Counted from the first letter of the stretch, positions 19,392-28,448 are shown. The stretch: DNA of 64,000 nucleotides from Paenibacillus hunanensis (GCF_014645615.1 NZ_BMMB01000002.1:310001-374000); one strand, 5' to 3'. Notes: generated by a model not told the origin, from the sequence alone. A program made the numbers and translations.

Positions 19392-19865
19392 TAACGAGGA
19401 CAGGCAAACGGTCGATGTTTACCGCTGTATCGGTTAGAAGCTAGCTGATTATGATGTCATTAGCATATCTAACTCTATATTAAATGAGAAGAAATGCCTG
19501 CCCTCTGTGGTGGGCTTTTTTTGCGTATTTGTGTCTTTTCGTTTTTGATCATCCTCATTACCGCCTATCCAATCGCATAATCATTCATATACCAACATGA
19601 ATATAAAAAATTGATGTGCTTTTGAAACCTGCTGCGTTACAATACGTATACACGATTAGCTGCGCATTCGGCGTTGATCGATGCGTGTTTTCCGACAGAG
19701 ATGGACGTTTGGAACGTTTATTTTTGTCGGTTCTTCATTTGTCGGCTCTTTCAAGCATCGGCAGATGGATAATCGCTGTACAGCTTGTCTGCGATCATCG
19801 CTAACGAATCGGCAGACAGGACTATCAAAGGACGGACATACCGTCATTTAAATGGGAGATGCTCA
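19392..19865. other. Intergenic region after uppP
   Basis: 474 bases. A weak terminator for uppP (GCCC 19500-19503, GGGC 19512-19515, then TTTTTTT) is the only recognised signal. The rest shows no supported gene. Confidence 0.4.
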
Positions 19866-20225
19866 TTGGACAATTTACCTTCACGAAGGCGGCAGATGAG
19901 TGCGTTTGCCTTCGGTCTAATCATGTTTTTGTTTTGTGTGCCGTTTCAGTCGGCAGACGAAACAGACTATGATTTTGCTGTAACGAACGGAATCGCTCCA
20001 GGCTCCTTGCTATCCGGTCATGCACGCTTTGTGCACGATGGTGGGGATACGCCGGAACCGAGCGGCGGGATCTCGCTTAGCGTGATATTCAGCCTCGTTC
20101 TGTTATCTGCATTAGATCGCACTCATCTGCTTTCCTGTATACCTCTCTTGCTCAAGCGTCTGCTGCTGGCAGCGCTCAAGTACCGGTCGAATTATATGGA
20201 GGCTCCACAGATGATACACACCTGA
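19866..20225 (+). CDS. Possible small membrane protein, unrecognised
   Basis: Candidate 119-aa protein starting with TTG, 7 bases after GGGAG (19854-19858). It has an N-terminal hydrophobic segment (AFAFGLIMFLFCVPF), a polar middle (HARFVHDGGDTPEPSGG) and a second hydrophobic segment (ISLSVIFSLVLLSAL) with a basic end. No family is recognised. The layout, hydrophobic-polar-hydrophobic, and the ribosome site speak for a real gene. Its position before the CNNM-type transporter gene, 143 bases away on the same strand, might mean a shared transcript. It could still be chance. Confidence 0.42.
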   Translation: MDNLPSRRRQMSAFAFGLIMFLFCVPFQSADETDYDFAVTNGIAPGSLLSGHARFVHDGGDTPEPSGGISLSVIFSLVLLSALDRTHLLSCIPLLLKRLLLAALKYRSNYMEAPQMIHT

Positions 20226-20368
20226 TGTCTTACTCTGTTGGAACGCTTATGACACCTGCTAGTGTTGCATTATCCATATAATGAATCGGTGCGTACAGCC
20301 GTATCTGTTCCTTGCTTCACCGTAAGGACAATTGATACATGGACTGTGCGCGGAGGGAGAGAATTTTT

Positions 20369-21706
20369 TTGACGGACAGTGGTATTAATATAGGCTTGAA
20401 TTTAACATTATTTATTATTTTGATTATTATGACGGCATTTTTCGTTGTGGTGGAATTTGCGATTGTAAAGGTACGTAGTAGTCGCATCGATCAGCTGATC
20501 GCAGAAGGCAACAAAAATGCTCGTTATGCCAAGCAGGTAATCTCTAATCTGGATGGTTATCTGTCTACGTGTCAGCTCGGAATTACGATTACCGCGCTCG
20601 GTCTGGGTATGCTCGGGGAACCGACGGTTGAAGCAGCGCTGGAGCCGTTATTCCACGATATGAATGTGCCGGCTGCACTGTCTCATGTGCTATCCTATGC
20701 GATTGCCTTGATTCTGGTCACGTATTTCCACGTGGTTGTTGGTGAATTGACACCGAAGACAATTGCGCTGCGTAAAGCAGAAATGGTCACGCTGTACACC
20801 GCGCGTCCGATCATTCTATTTAACCGTGTAATGTATCCGTTTATCTGGATATTGAACGGTTCTGCCAACCTGCTGCTCAAGCTGATCGGTTTGCGTCCAG
20901 CAAGCGAGGGTGACGAAGCACATAGTGAGGAAGAGCTGCATATTCTGCTGAATGAAAGCTATGAGAGCGGTAAAATCAACCAGAGTGAATATGGCTACGT
21001 TAGCCGTATCTTCGCCTTTGATGAGATGATCGCCAAGGAGCTGATGGTGCCGCGTACCGATATGGTCTGCCTGTTTACCGATAAGACACCGGAGGAAAAC
21101 CGCGAAATTATTCGCCGTGAGCAATATACGCGCTTTCCGGTTGCTGAGGGCAGCAAGGATAATATCGTCGGTATGGTGAATACGAAGCAATTCTTCCTTG
21201 CCGCTGAGGAAAAGAAGGATCTGCATATCGCTTCCCTCATTCATCCGGTGATGTCAGTATCCGAGACGATTCCAGTCAAAGACCTGCTCAAACGGATGCA
21301 ACGTGAAGGTACACATATCGCGATTCTGGTCGATGAATATGGCGGTACATCCGGTCTGGTCACGATCGAGGACATTCTAGAGGAGATCGTCGGTGAGATT
21401 CGCGATGAGTTCGATGCGGATGAAGAAGATGAGATTCAGCGTGTAGAGGAAAATCGCCTAATCGTCGATGGTAAAGTGTTCATCAATCGCGTGAACGATA
21501 TTTTGAATATCGAGCTGAATGATGATGAGCTGGATACGATTGGTGGCTGGTTGTATGGACAGCGTCCAGACCTTCCAGTTGGCGCTGTATACGAGTTTGA
21601 GAATCTGACGATTCGTGTCCTACGCCGTGGTGTACGTCGTTACCGCAAACTGGAAATCACACGTCATCTGTCTGATTCAGAATTGGCAGAAAACGAAGAC
21701 GAGTAA
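20369..21706 (+). CDS. CNNM/CorC-type transporter (hemolysin-like, CBS domains)
   Basis: Membrane protein of the DUF21 family, which moves Mg2+ or related divalent cations; often misannotated as hemolysin. 445 aa: DUF21 domain with about three or four membrane segments (residues 1-190; LGITITALGLGMLGEPTVE), a tandem CBS nucleotide-sensing pair (about 200-335; MVPRTDMVCLF, GIAILVDEYGG-like AILVDEYGGTSGLVTIEDI), and a C-terminal CorC/HlyC domain (LDTIGGWLYGQRPDLPVG). The frame opens at 20339, but GGAGGGAGA (20352-20360) points to the TTG at 20369, which gives the usual N-terminus. A strong terminator follows. No Mg riboswitch is seen upstream. Confidence 0.9.
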   Translation: MTDSGINIGLNLTLFIILIIMTAFFVVVEFAIVKVRSSRIDQLIAEGNKNARYAKQVISNLDGYLSTCQLGITITALGLGMLGEPTVEAALEPLFHDMNVPAALSHVLSYAIALILVTYFHVVVGELTPKTIALRKAEMVTLYTARPIILFNRVMYPFIWILNGSANLLLKLIGLRPASEGDEAHSEEELHILLNESYESGKINQSEYGYVSRIFAFDEMIAKELMVPRTDMVCLFTDKTPEENREIIRREQYTRFPVAEGSKDNIVGMVNTKQFFLAAEEKKDLHIASLIHPVMSVSETIPVKDLLKRMQREGTHIAILVDEYGGTSGLVTIEDILEEIVGEIRDEFDADEEDEIQRVEENRLIVDGKVFINRVNDILNIELNDDELDTIGGWLYGQRPDLPVGAVYEFENLTIRVLRRGVRRYRKLEITRHLSDSELAENEDE

Positions 21707-21744
21707 ATAAAATAACAAAGTAATACGAAACGAACTTAAAATAA

Positions 21745-21786
21745 ATCAAAAAAAGTATCCAATATCTATGGATACTTTTTTTGATT
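21745..21786. terminator. Bidirectional terminator
   Basis: ATCAAAAAAAGTATCC pairs with GGATACTTTTTTTGAT (perfect 16 bp, 10-base loop), serving the CNNM gene and the small gene on the other strand. Confidence 0.9.
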
Positions 21787-21813
21787 TGGTATTTTACCCC
21801 AATCAATTTACTG

Positions 21814-22026
21814 TTATTTCTTTTTATAATACGACCAAATCAATACTAAAGAAATAATAAATAATATCAAAGGGATCACGACTAAACTCGAAGCAAAATA
21901 AGTAAAAGTATAATCTCCATTCATACGTCCACTCTCAATTAAAAGCAATCGATATTCTGTAAGTAATTGTATTAAAAAAAACATAACCATACTTGTAATA
22001 AAAAAATATATGCCTATTCTTCCCAC
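21814..22026 (-). CDS. Small membrane protein, two transmembrane segments
   Basis: 70-aa unrecognised protein with two clear membrane helices (IGIYFFITSMVMFFLIQLL and ASSLVVIPLILFIISLVLI) and a basic end YYKKK. The GTG start at 22026 lies about 11 bases after GGAGGT, rather far but the only candidate. Codons are clearly more AT-rich than in the neighbours, and the surrounding 21.8-22.3 kb is a low-GC island, which may mark later acquisition. No function is proposed. Confidence 0.58.
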   Translation of the reverse strand: MGRIGIYFFITSMVMFFLIQLLTEYRLLLIESGRMNGDYTFTYFASSLVVIPLILFIISLVLIWSYYKKK

Positions 22027-22210
22027 AACAACTATTCACCTCCATTTCATTACCTAGTATGATAAGGCAGGTGGACAAAAAATTGCTGATACACAAGTAG
22101 TAACAATATACAAATTTGATGGTATTGATTTTAGAACAACACGTATTAATTAAATACTACACAGCTATATTGAGTTTTAAATTTATAAAACTGAAATTCA
22201 AATACTTAAT

Positions 22211-22254
22211 AACAAAAAGGAAAGTTGTAAAAGCAACTTTCCTTTTTGTTGGAT
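22211..22254. terminator. Bidirectional terminator
   Basis: AACAAAAAGGAAAGTTG (22211-22227) pairs perfectly with CAACTTTCCTTTTTGTT (22234-22250); it closes the TrpD2-like/ANTAR unit read on the minus strand. Confidence 0.88.
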
Positions 22255-22282
22255 ATATTGCTCAATACTAATTGAAAAACGA

Positions 22283-23347
22283 TTAATATAGACTATTACT
22301 TTGCAACACATTCGGCTGCTCGCCTCGCATCAGACTGCCCCATTTTACATACAATCGATACGCAGCCCCACTATCCAGTAATGCCTTCGCATCATATACA
22401 CCCTCTTCAATCGAGCCAGAACGCCCTGCCAGATATAGACGATAGGCGCTGTTCAGCAGCACCTGATTATAAAAGGCTCTGTCCGCCTGCCCTGACAGTA
22501 CCTGCTCGGTCACACGAATCTGTGTCTCTGCTGTCCACTCCATCTCTGGTACAGACATATCAAGGTAATAGGCCTCGGGATCAATAATTTCCAGTCGCGC
22601 CTCCCCATGCTCTACCGCGTACGTACGTGTCGGACGATCAATAAACAAATCCTCGGATCCTTCCGGCCCCTGTACGATAAAAGCACGCTCATAATCAAGC
22701 CGCAATAACAGACGAGACATGCGCTCGAAAAATGTATTGTGAAATACGCCATATACGAGATACGGCGAATAGCTGTAATTCATCAGCTTCTCTGCGGTAT
22801 TTAACACGGTACGCACACCGATCTGCTCTCGCAGCTCTCGTAACTCGCCCAGTGACGGACACCATTGCTCGGCAGCAACGAATAGCAGTCCCGTTTCGTT
22901 GCCAGCATGTAATGCCTGTTCACGTGTGAGTGAAGCGGTATCTACTCCCATCTGGCGCAGCAGTACAGGAAGCGTCACTCCCCATTTTGGTGGTAATGGC
23001 TCGCTCCCATGCAGGGTTACCGGAACGCCTGCTGCTGCCAGTACAAACGAGGTCGCAAAGCCAGCGATAAAGGATTTGAGTCGACCATCATAGGGGCCAG
23101 CGCAGTCTATACCGCCCTTTTTAAACGAGCTACGCAGCGCCATCTGTCGGCATACGTCCACAAATGCCTGCATCTCGTCTACGTTTTCCATTTTCATACG
23201 CTCTGCCATAAAAAAGGCACCGATCTGCACATCGGTCGCTTCGCGATTCATAATCATGCTCGCCACATGAAGTGACTCTTCATAGGTCAGGTCTCGTGAA
23301 CCGCGCTTGCCGCGTCCAACTTCCTTCAGTATCTCGGTCATGTTCAT
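22283..23347 (-). CDS. TrpD2-like protein (anthranilate phosphoribosyltransferase fold)
   Basis: 354-aa protein with the glycosyltransferase-family-3 fold: an N-terminal helical domain (LTYEESLHVASMIMNREATDVQIGAFFMAERMK begins it) and a phosphoribosyltransferase-like body. The GTGGD loop that binds PRPP in true TrpD is absent; at the same place stands AGPYDGRLKSF, as in the TrpD2/YbiB group, which binds nucleic acid rather than making tryptophan (family knowledge). The frame opens at 23416, but GGGAGG precedes the ATG at 23347. It lies 22 bases downstream of the ANTAR regulator on the same strand. No trp gene is near, so an RNA- or DNA-linked role beside the antiterminator is more plausible than biosynthesis. 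Confidence 0.82.
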   Translation of the reverse strand: MNMTEILKEVGRGKRGSRDLTYEESLHVASMIMNREATDVQIGAFFMAERMKMENVDEMQAFVDVCRQMALRSSFKKGGIDCAGPYDGRLKSFIAGFATSFVLAAAGVPVTLHGSEPLPPKWGVTLPVLLRQMGVDTASLTREQALHAGNETGLLFVAAEQWCPSLGELRELREQIGVRTVLNTAEKLMNYSYSPYLVYGVFHNTFFERMSRLLLRLDYERAFIVQGPEGSEDLFIDRPTRTYAVEHGEARLEIIDPEAYYLDMSVPEMEWTAETQIRVTEQVLSGQADRAFYNQVLLNSAYRLYLAGRSGSIEEGVYDAKALLDSGAAYRLYVKWGSLMRGEQPNVLQSNSLY

Positions 23348-23369
23348 GTCTGGTTTCTTCCTCCCTGCT

Positions 23370-23975
23370 CTACGATTGCAGTAGCTGATGCGCTTTGACG
23401 ATGGCGGTAGCGACATCGACCATGCGTTTACGTTCGTTCATCGCCTTTTTGCGTAAGATATCATATGCCTCTGCTTCGGAAATCTGCTTCATATCGGCCA
23501 AAATGCCTTTGGCCATATCGATCCATTTACGCTCCTCCAGCCTGGACTGCAATTGCTTGCGCTCACTTATCCACTGCTGGCGCTCTATACATTGACGTGC
23601 AGCAAAATGCAGCGCCCAGTGTAGCTCACGATCACGCATCGTTGGCGTCAAAATACCATCGATCGCGATCTCCGTCTCACATGCCTCTACAGATTCAGAT
23701 GCTGTGTCCGGGCTACACCACCATAGCATCGGGATCGGTCTCGCTTGGCACAATAGCTTCTCCCAATCTGGAATATCTTCAATCGGCAAATCCAAAATGG
23801 CAGCATCCGCTTCACTTAGCATTTTCAAGACAGCCGTCGAGCTGTCGTCTCCATCGGCGACCAGCACCTGATAACCGTTGTTGCCCAGCAGCAGCTCAGG
23901 GTATATCATGCCTGATGCAATCTGATCCGGATCGTAGATGTTCTTTTCCATTCGGATAATGAGTAACGAACGCAT
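23370..23975 (-). CDS. ANTAR-domain antitermination regulator (NasT-like)
   Basis: RNA-binding antiterminator, 201 aa. The C-terminal ANTAR domain (about residues 145-200) is clear: KWIDMAKGILADMKQ ... EAYDILRKKAMNERKRMVDVA. The N-terminal part has the size of a response-regulator receiver, but the acceptor region (AAILDLPIEDIPDW) and the other acidic residues are degenerate, as in the pseudo-receiver of NasT, which is controlled by a partner instead of phosphorylation. No NasS-type sensor is in the window. The start ATG at 23975 follows GGAGGG; an upstream extension to 24014 looks non-native. It is divergent from nirB, whose leader carries a matching two-hairpin target. Confidence 0.9.
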   Translation of the reverse strand: MRSLLIIRMEKNIYDPDQIASGMIYPELLLGNNGYQVLVADGDDSSTAVLKMLSEADAAILDLPIEDIPDWEKLLCQARPIPMLWWCSPDTASESVEACETEIAIDGILTPTMRDRELHWALHFAARQCIERQQWISERKQLQSRLEERKWIDMAKGILADMKQISEAEAYDILRKKAMNERKRMVDVATAIVKAHQLLQS

Positions 23976-24328
23976 TATGCAGATGCTCCCTCCTGTCATC
24001 TCTATCCCCAGCATGTGATAACGTCTCTAAATTTACGTGTTTGCGCGATGTTTACCTTTATATCGTACAGTCTGGATGTCTAATAGTTAGATGAGTAGTT
24101 TAGTAACTGAATTGCTTTTTATGATATATAATCTAACATATAAACTCGAATTATACGATAGCCTTTTACGAATAAAAAAGATGAAAATAGCGAATATTCA
24201 CCTTTATATATTCCTTAAATGTATAGAAAACCTTAATATAAAGCTATTCTCCTACTCGAATATTTTGATATTTTTCATGTAAACATAATTAACTTGCAAT
24301 TTCAAATAAAATTTTTATGTTATTTATA

Positions 24329-24357
24329 TTGACATGTAAATCAACTTCTTTTATAGT
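24329..24357 (+). promoter_or_regulatory. SigA-type promoter of nirB-nirD
   Basis: TTGACA (24329-24334), 17 bases, TATAGT (24352-24357). Transcription should start near 24364, giving a leader of about 220 bases with the ANTAR target and terminator. The 23976-24328 stretch before it is AT-rich with no supported gene. Confidence 0.78.
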
Positions 24358-24383
24358 TAAGCGCATATTCAAGCAACGACAAA

Positions 24384-24428
24384 GGATACAATGATGTATC
24401 CATACTGGACGGCAATGAAGCCTGTTCC
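24384..24428 (+). promoter_or_regulatory. ANTAR target RNA: two hairpins with hexanucleotide loops
   Basis: P1: GGATAC, loop AATGAT, GTATCC (24384-24401). P2: GGAcGGC, loop AATGAA, GCCtgtTCC (24407-24428). Both loops have A at position 1 and G at position 4, the defined ANTAR recognition pattern. The 3' arm of P2 is also the 5' arm of the following terminator, so forming P2 blocks termination. Confidence 0.9.
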
Positions 24429-24497
24429 GTGCTTGCTCGCGACATGTGTACGTATGTGCACACCTGTCTGCGAACAAGTGCGGGACAGGCTTTTTTT
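24420..24497 (+). terminator. Leader terminator (attenuator) of nirB
   Basis: GCCTGTTCCG...GCTTG...CGC at 24420-24440 pairs with GCG..CAAG..CGGGACAGGC ending at 24490, followed by TTTTTTT. It overlaps ANTAR hairpin P2 and lies 89 bases before the nirB start. Confidence 0.88.
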
Positions 24498-24585
24498 ATG
24501 GATTATACCGAATGATTGCCAGAGCATTCCATAGAGTAATCATCGTAACGGATAGGCTGCTTATTACGTGGAGGGAGAGATACAG

Positions 24586-27042
24586 ATGGAGAATCGAAAA
24601 AAGCTAGTGCTGGTAGGTAACGGAATGGCGGGTGTATGGATGCTAGAGCATTTGCTCAAGCTGGCACCACAGAAGTACGACATTACGATCTTCGGAGCAG
24701 AGCCACATCCCAACTATAACCGGATTCTATTATCGTCCGTACTCGCTGGTGGCGCAGACATGAACGATATTATCATCAACGATCTGGACTGGTATCGTGA
24801 GCAGGGTATCGAGCTCTATACAGGCGATGCCGTGACTGCCATCGATACTCAGCAGAAGCAGGTACACTCTGCCTCCGGTAAGCAGGTTGCCTACGATGAG
24901 TTAATTCTTGCTACAGGCTCCAGCGCCTTCATCCTGCCAGTTGCAGGAGCAGATAAGGATGGGGTCATCGGCTTCCGTGATATTAAGGATTGCGAGACGA
25001 TGATGGATACCGCCAAGCAGTACAAAAAAGCTGCCGTCATCGGTGGCGGTCTGCTTGGACTGGAAGCGGCACGAGGCTTACTGAATCTGGGTATGGACGT
25101 CACGGTCATTCATATTAACGAGCATCTGATGGATCGTCAGCTCGACCGTCCAGCAGGGCTGATGCTACAGCAGGAGCTGGAACAACAAGGAATGAATTTT
25201 CTACTCGGTAAACGCACGGTAGAGCTAACCGGCAAACGCCGCGTCACTGGTGTACGATTTACCGATGGCACTGCAATTGATGCTGATCTGGTCGTCATGG
25301 CGGTCGGCATTCGTCCAAATGTGGAGCTTGCCGCAACCTCGGGTCTGCGGGTGAATCGCGGGATCGTAGTAGATGATTATATGCGTACGAATGTACCTGG
25401 CATCTCCGCTGTAGGCGAATGCGCTGAGCACCGTGGCATCGGCTACGGACTTGTTGCTCCACTGTATGAACAGGGAACTGTTCTTGCCAAGCGTCTTGCT
25501 GGTATTGATACTCCACCCTACGAAGGGTCTGTCACATCAACCAAGCTGAAGGTATCCGGCGTCGACGTATTTTCCGCAGGTGAATTTCAGGATAGCGCGG
25601 ACACACGAGCACTGCGCATGCAGGATGATATCGATGGCATTTACAAAAAGCTAGTCATCCGCGATGGACGCCTGATCGGTGCCGTATTGTTCGGCGATAC
25701 TAGCGATGGTGCGCCACTCTTTTCCCTCATTAAGAGCGGCGAATCGGTACAGGGTCGTGAAAAGGAGCTGCTCACCGGACAGCCTGCGGGTGGCGGTGCG
25801 ACTGCCTCGCCTCTACAGCGCCTTGAAGCGATGGCAGATGATGAGATCGTCTGTGGTTGTAATGGCGTCAGCAAGGGCGCGATCGGCGAAGCTGTCATTG
25901 GCAAAGGCTGCAATACGATGAAGTCGCTCAAAGCATGCACCAAGGCATCTGCATCGTGTGGTGGCTGTGCACCTGTCGTCGAAGGATTACTTCAATTCTA
26001 TGCGGGCGATAATGCAGGCGTAGCCGTCAAGGAAGGCATCTGCGGCTGTACCTCACTGGATCGTGACGAGATCGTCTCAGAGATCAAGCGCATGGGGCTT
26101 AAAACGGTCAAGGAAACGATGAACGTGCTCGGCTGGTCGGAACCCGAAGGCTGCTCCAAATGTCGTCCTGCGCTCAACTACTATCTCGGCATGCTGTGGC
26201 CGGGGGAGTACGAGGACGAGAAGGAATCGCGCTTCACGAATGAGCGTTATCATGCGAACATCCAGAAGGATGGCACGTACTCGGTTGTACCGCGCATTTA
26301 TGGGGGTGTCACGTCACCTACCGATCTGAAAAAAATCGCCGATGTAGCGGAAAAATATAACGTCCCGCTCGTCAAATTCACCGGTGGACAGCGCCTCGAT
26401 CTGCTCGGTGTTCGTAAAGAAGACCTGCCGCATATCTGGGAGGAGCTAGACATGCCATCCGGTCATGCCTACGGCAAAACACTACGTACGGTCAAAACCT
26501 GTGTTGGCGATACGTTCTGTCGCTTCGGTACGAAGGATGCGATGGGCATGGGCATTCAGCTCGAAAAAGCCTTTGAACGTATGGATGCTCCTGCGAAGGT
26601 GAAGCTCGCTGTATCTGGCTGTCCGCGTAACTGTGCGGAATCCGGTATCAAGGATGTCGGCATCGTCGCGCTGGATGGCGCATGGGAGCTGTATGTAGGC
26701 GGTAATGGCGGCGTGAAGATTCGCGCCGGCGAATTGCTCTGTACGGTCAAAACCGATGAAGAAGTAATGGAATGGACATCCGCCTTCCTGCAATACTACC
26801 GTGAGCAGGCACGCTGGAATGAACGCACTGCCGCATGGATTGAGCGTGTCGGTCTGGCACATGTACAGGAGGTGCTCGCAGATAGCGATACACGTGCAGC
26901 ACTGGTAGCACGTTTACAAAACACACTTAGCTACACCAGTGACCCGTGGCAGAATATTATCCAGAACGATGAGCTGCGTAAAAACTTTACCGATCTAAAC
27001 GACTCCGCAGCACTCGCGGGCACATCGCCATCTGCACCATAA
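24586..27042 (+). CDS. nirB: Assimilatory nitrite reductase large subunit
   Basis: NAD(P)H-dependent reduction of nitrite to ammonium in the cytoplasm, with FAD, [2Fe-2S], [4Fe-4S] and siroheme (NasD/NirB). 818 aa: pyridine-nucleotide-disulfide oxidoreductase domain (1-390; VLVGNGMAGVWMLEHLL, FGAEPHPNYNRILLS), two BFD-like [2Fe-2S] segments (CGCNGVSKGAI ... SCGGCAP and CGCTSL ... CSKCRPALNYYLG), then the nitrite/sulfite reductase half-domain and the siroheme site with cysteines in TCVGDTFCRFG and SGCPRNC. GGAGGGAGAG places the start at 24586 rather than the GTG at 24568. It is followed by nirD and then cobA, which makes siroheme precursor. Expression should depend on the ANTAR antiterminator encoded next door. 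Confidence 0.97.
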   Translation: MENRKKLVLVGNGMAGVWMLEHLLKLAPQKYDITIFGAEPHPNYNRILLSSVLAGGADMNDIIINDLDWYREQGIELYTGDAVTAIDTQQKQVHSASGKQVAYDELILATGSSAFILPVAGADKDGVIGFRDIKDCETMMDTAKQYKKAAVIGGGLLGLEAARGLLNLGMDVTVIHINEHLMDRQLDRPAGLMLQQELEQQGMNFLLGKRTVELTGKRRVTGVRFTDGTAIDADLVVMAVGIRPNVELAATSGLRVNRGIVVDDYMRTNVPGISAVGECAEHRGIGYGLVAPLYEQGTVLAKRLAGIDTPPYEGSVTSTKLKVSGVDVFSAGEFQDSADTRALRMQDDIDGIYKKLVIRDGRLIGAVLFGDTSDGAPLFSLIKSGESVQGREKELLTGQPAGGGATASPLQRLEAMADDEIVCGCNGVSKGAIGEAVIGKGCNTMKSLKACTKASASCGGCAPVVEGLLQFYAGDNAGVAVKEGICGCTSLDRDEIVSEIKRMGLKTVKETMNVLGWSEPEGCSKCRPALNYYLGMLWPGEYEDEKESRFTNERYHANIQKDGTYSVVPRIYGGVTSPTDLKKIADVAEKYNVPLVKFTGGQRLDLLGVRKEDLPHIWEELDMPSGHAYGKTLRTVKTCVGDTFCRFGTKDAMGMGIQLEKAFERMDAPAKVKLAVSGCPRNCAESGIKDVGIVALDGAWELYVGGNGGVKIRAGELLCTVKTDEEVMEWTSAFLQYYREQARWNERTAAWIERVGLAHVQEVLADSDTRAALVARLQNTLSYTSDPWQNIIQNDELRKNFTDLNDSAALAGTSPSAP

Positions 27043-27059
27043 TAAGGGAGGAATTCGAT

Positions 27060-27392
27060 ATGAACCGTTATCAGGTTGCACATATTTCAGATATCGATGT
27101 GAAAGGCGCACGCCGTTTTACATTAGGTGAACTGGAGATCGCCCTCTTCCGCCTGAGCGACGGATCGATTCAAGCCGTGGAAAATCGCTGTCCACACAAG
27201 GGCGGCAAGCTCTCCGAAGGCATGGTATGCGGCTCTAATATCCATTGTCCACTGCATGATTGGAAAATCGACCTGCGCAGCGGAAAGGTACAAGACCCGG
27301 ACGATGGGTGCGTGCAGACATTCGCTGTAGAAGTGGACGAACATAACGGTAGTGTGTATGTGATGCTGCCTGCTACGCAGCAGCTCGCCTGA
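27060..27392 (+). CDS. nirD: Nitrite reductase small subunit
   Basis: 110-aa Rieske-type ferredoxin fold subunit of NirBD. The Rieske ligands are present: CPHKGG and CPLHDWK, so this copy should hold a [2Fe-2S] cluster, unlike some NirD proteins that lost it. AAGGGAGG lies just before the ATG, 17 bases after nirB. It partners NirB in electron transfer to siroheme. Confidence 0.95.
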   Translation: MNRYQVAHISDIDVKGARRFTLGELEIALFRLSDGSIQAVENRCPHKGGKLSEGMVCGSNIHCPLHDWKIDLRSGKVQDPDDGCVQTFAVEVDEHNGSVYVMLPATQQLA

Positions 27393-27445
27393 GCAAGCGT
27401 ACGATGGCATGTAGACACTTTACTAGCTAGTCCACGCAGGCGACA

Positions 27446-27482
27446 TTCAGGAGTTCAGGAGTTCAGGAGTTCAGGAGTTCAG
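27446..27482 (+). repeat. Tandem octamer repeat, 4.6 copies
   Basis: TTCAGGAG is repeated four times, followed by TTCAG, exactly. It lies between nirD and cobA, about 140 bases before the cobA start. The unit contains AGGAG but no start codon is near. Confidence 0.92.
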
Positions 27483-27621
27483 ATAAAATGGTAATGTATC
27501 ATTCAATTTATTCCATCCAGCTATGTGATCTAAAATGAATACAGTTGGTAAGCATGGGAATGAATATAATCTGGTAATGAACAAGCTAACTCAAACCAAG
27601 CAATCAAAGGAGGACACGTGG

Positions 27622-28413
27622 ATGAGCACAGTACAGGGAATGGTCAGTATCGTTGGTGCAGGCCCCGGTGATCCAGAACTAATCACCGTCAAAGCACTCC
27701 AACGCATTCAGCAGGCAGACGTAATCGTATATGACCGTCTGGTAAGCGAGGAATTGTTACTGGAAGCGCGTCCAGATGCACGCCGCATCTATTGCGGCAA
27801 AGCGCCCGGCCTGCATCATATGAGCCAGCAAGCCATTCAACGTACATTGCTCCAGCAAGCTTCACTCGGTCTGCATGTCGTGCGCTTGAAGGGCGGCGAC
27901 CCACTCGTATTTGGACGTGGTGGCGAGGAAGCTTTGTTTCTCGAACAGCACGGTATCTGCTATGAGATTATTCCTGGCGTTACCGCTTCGATCGGCGCAG
28001 CAGCTGGAGCCGATATTCCGCTCACCCATCGCGGCATCGCTACCTCCTTCGCCTGCGTAACCGCGAGCCAGTCTGCGGACAATCCGAACCCGATTCGCTG
28101 GGATTTGCTTGCTAGTAGCGTCGATACACTGGCGATCTATATGGGCGTGAGTCAGCTGGATTCCATTTGCCGTGAGCTAGTACAGCATGGTCGTCCTGCG
28201 AGCACTCCTGTTGCTCTGATTGAGAACGGCACAACGACAGCTCAGCGCGTGTTAACGGGGACACTGACGGATATTGCTGCGATTGCTGTACGGGAAGAGC
28301 TGCGTAATCCTGCACTGATTATCGTCGGTGAGGTGGTACACGTACGCGAGCAGCTGATGGCGATGAGAGAGCAAGCAGCGTTGCAGATGGGATTGAATGA
28401 GCGGATTGGGTGA
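27622..28413 (+). CDS. cobA: Uroporphyrinogen-III C-methyltransferase
   Basis: SAM-dependent double methylation of uroporphyrinogen III to precorrin-2, the first step to siroheme needed by NirB. 263 aa with the tetrapyrrole-methylase motifs: GAGPGDPELITVKA near the N-terminus, YDRLVS, VRLKGGDPLVFGRGGEE and PGVTASIGAAAGADIPLTHRG. It has only the SUMT domain, so oxidation and iron insertion must be done elsewhere. AAAGGAGG at 27606-27613 sets the ATG at 27622; the frame opens earlier at 27535. Position after nirBD fits joint use; a separate promoter in the 230-base gap is possible. Confidence 0.95.
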   Translation: MSTVQGMVSIVGAGPGDPELITVKALQRIQQADVIVYDRLVSEELLLEARPDARRIYCGKAPGLHHMSQQAIQRTLLQQASLGLHVVRLKGGDPLVFGRGGEEALFLEQHGICYEIIPGVTASIGAAAGADIPLTHRGIATSFACVTASQSADNPNPIRWDLLASSVDTLAIYMGVSQLDSICRELVQHGRPASTPVALIENGTTTAQRVLTGTLTDIAAIAVREELRNPALIIVGEVVHVREQLMAMREQAALQMGLNERIG

Positions 28414-28448
28414 GCGGCTTCAATTAAAATATTATAAATTAAGAAATT

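Noticed and set aside
23348..23416. N-terminal extension of the TrpD2-like protein to 23416
   Set aside because: It would overlap the ANTAR gene, has no ribosome site, and GGGAGG clearly serves the ATG at 23347.
24091..24282. 63-codon frame upstream of nirB
   Set aside because: AT-rich shadow with no ribosome site, ending before the promoter of nirB.
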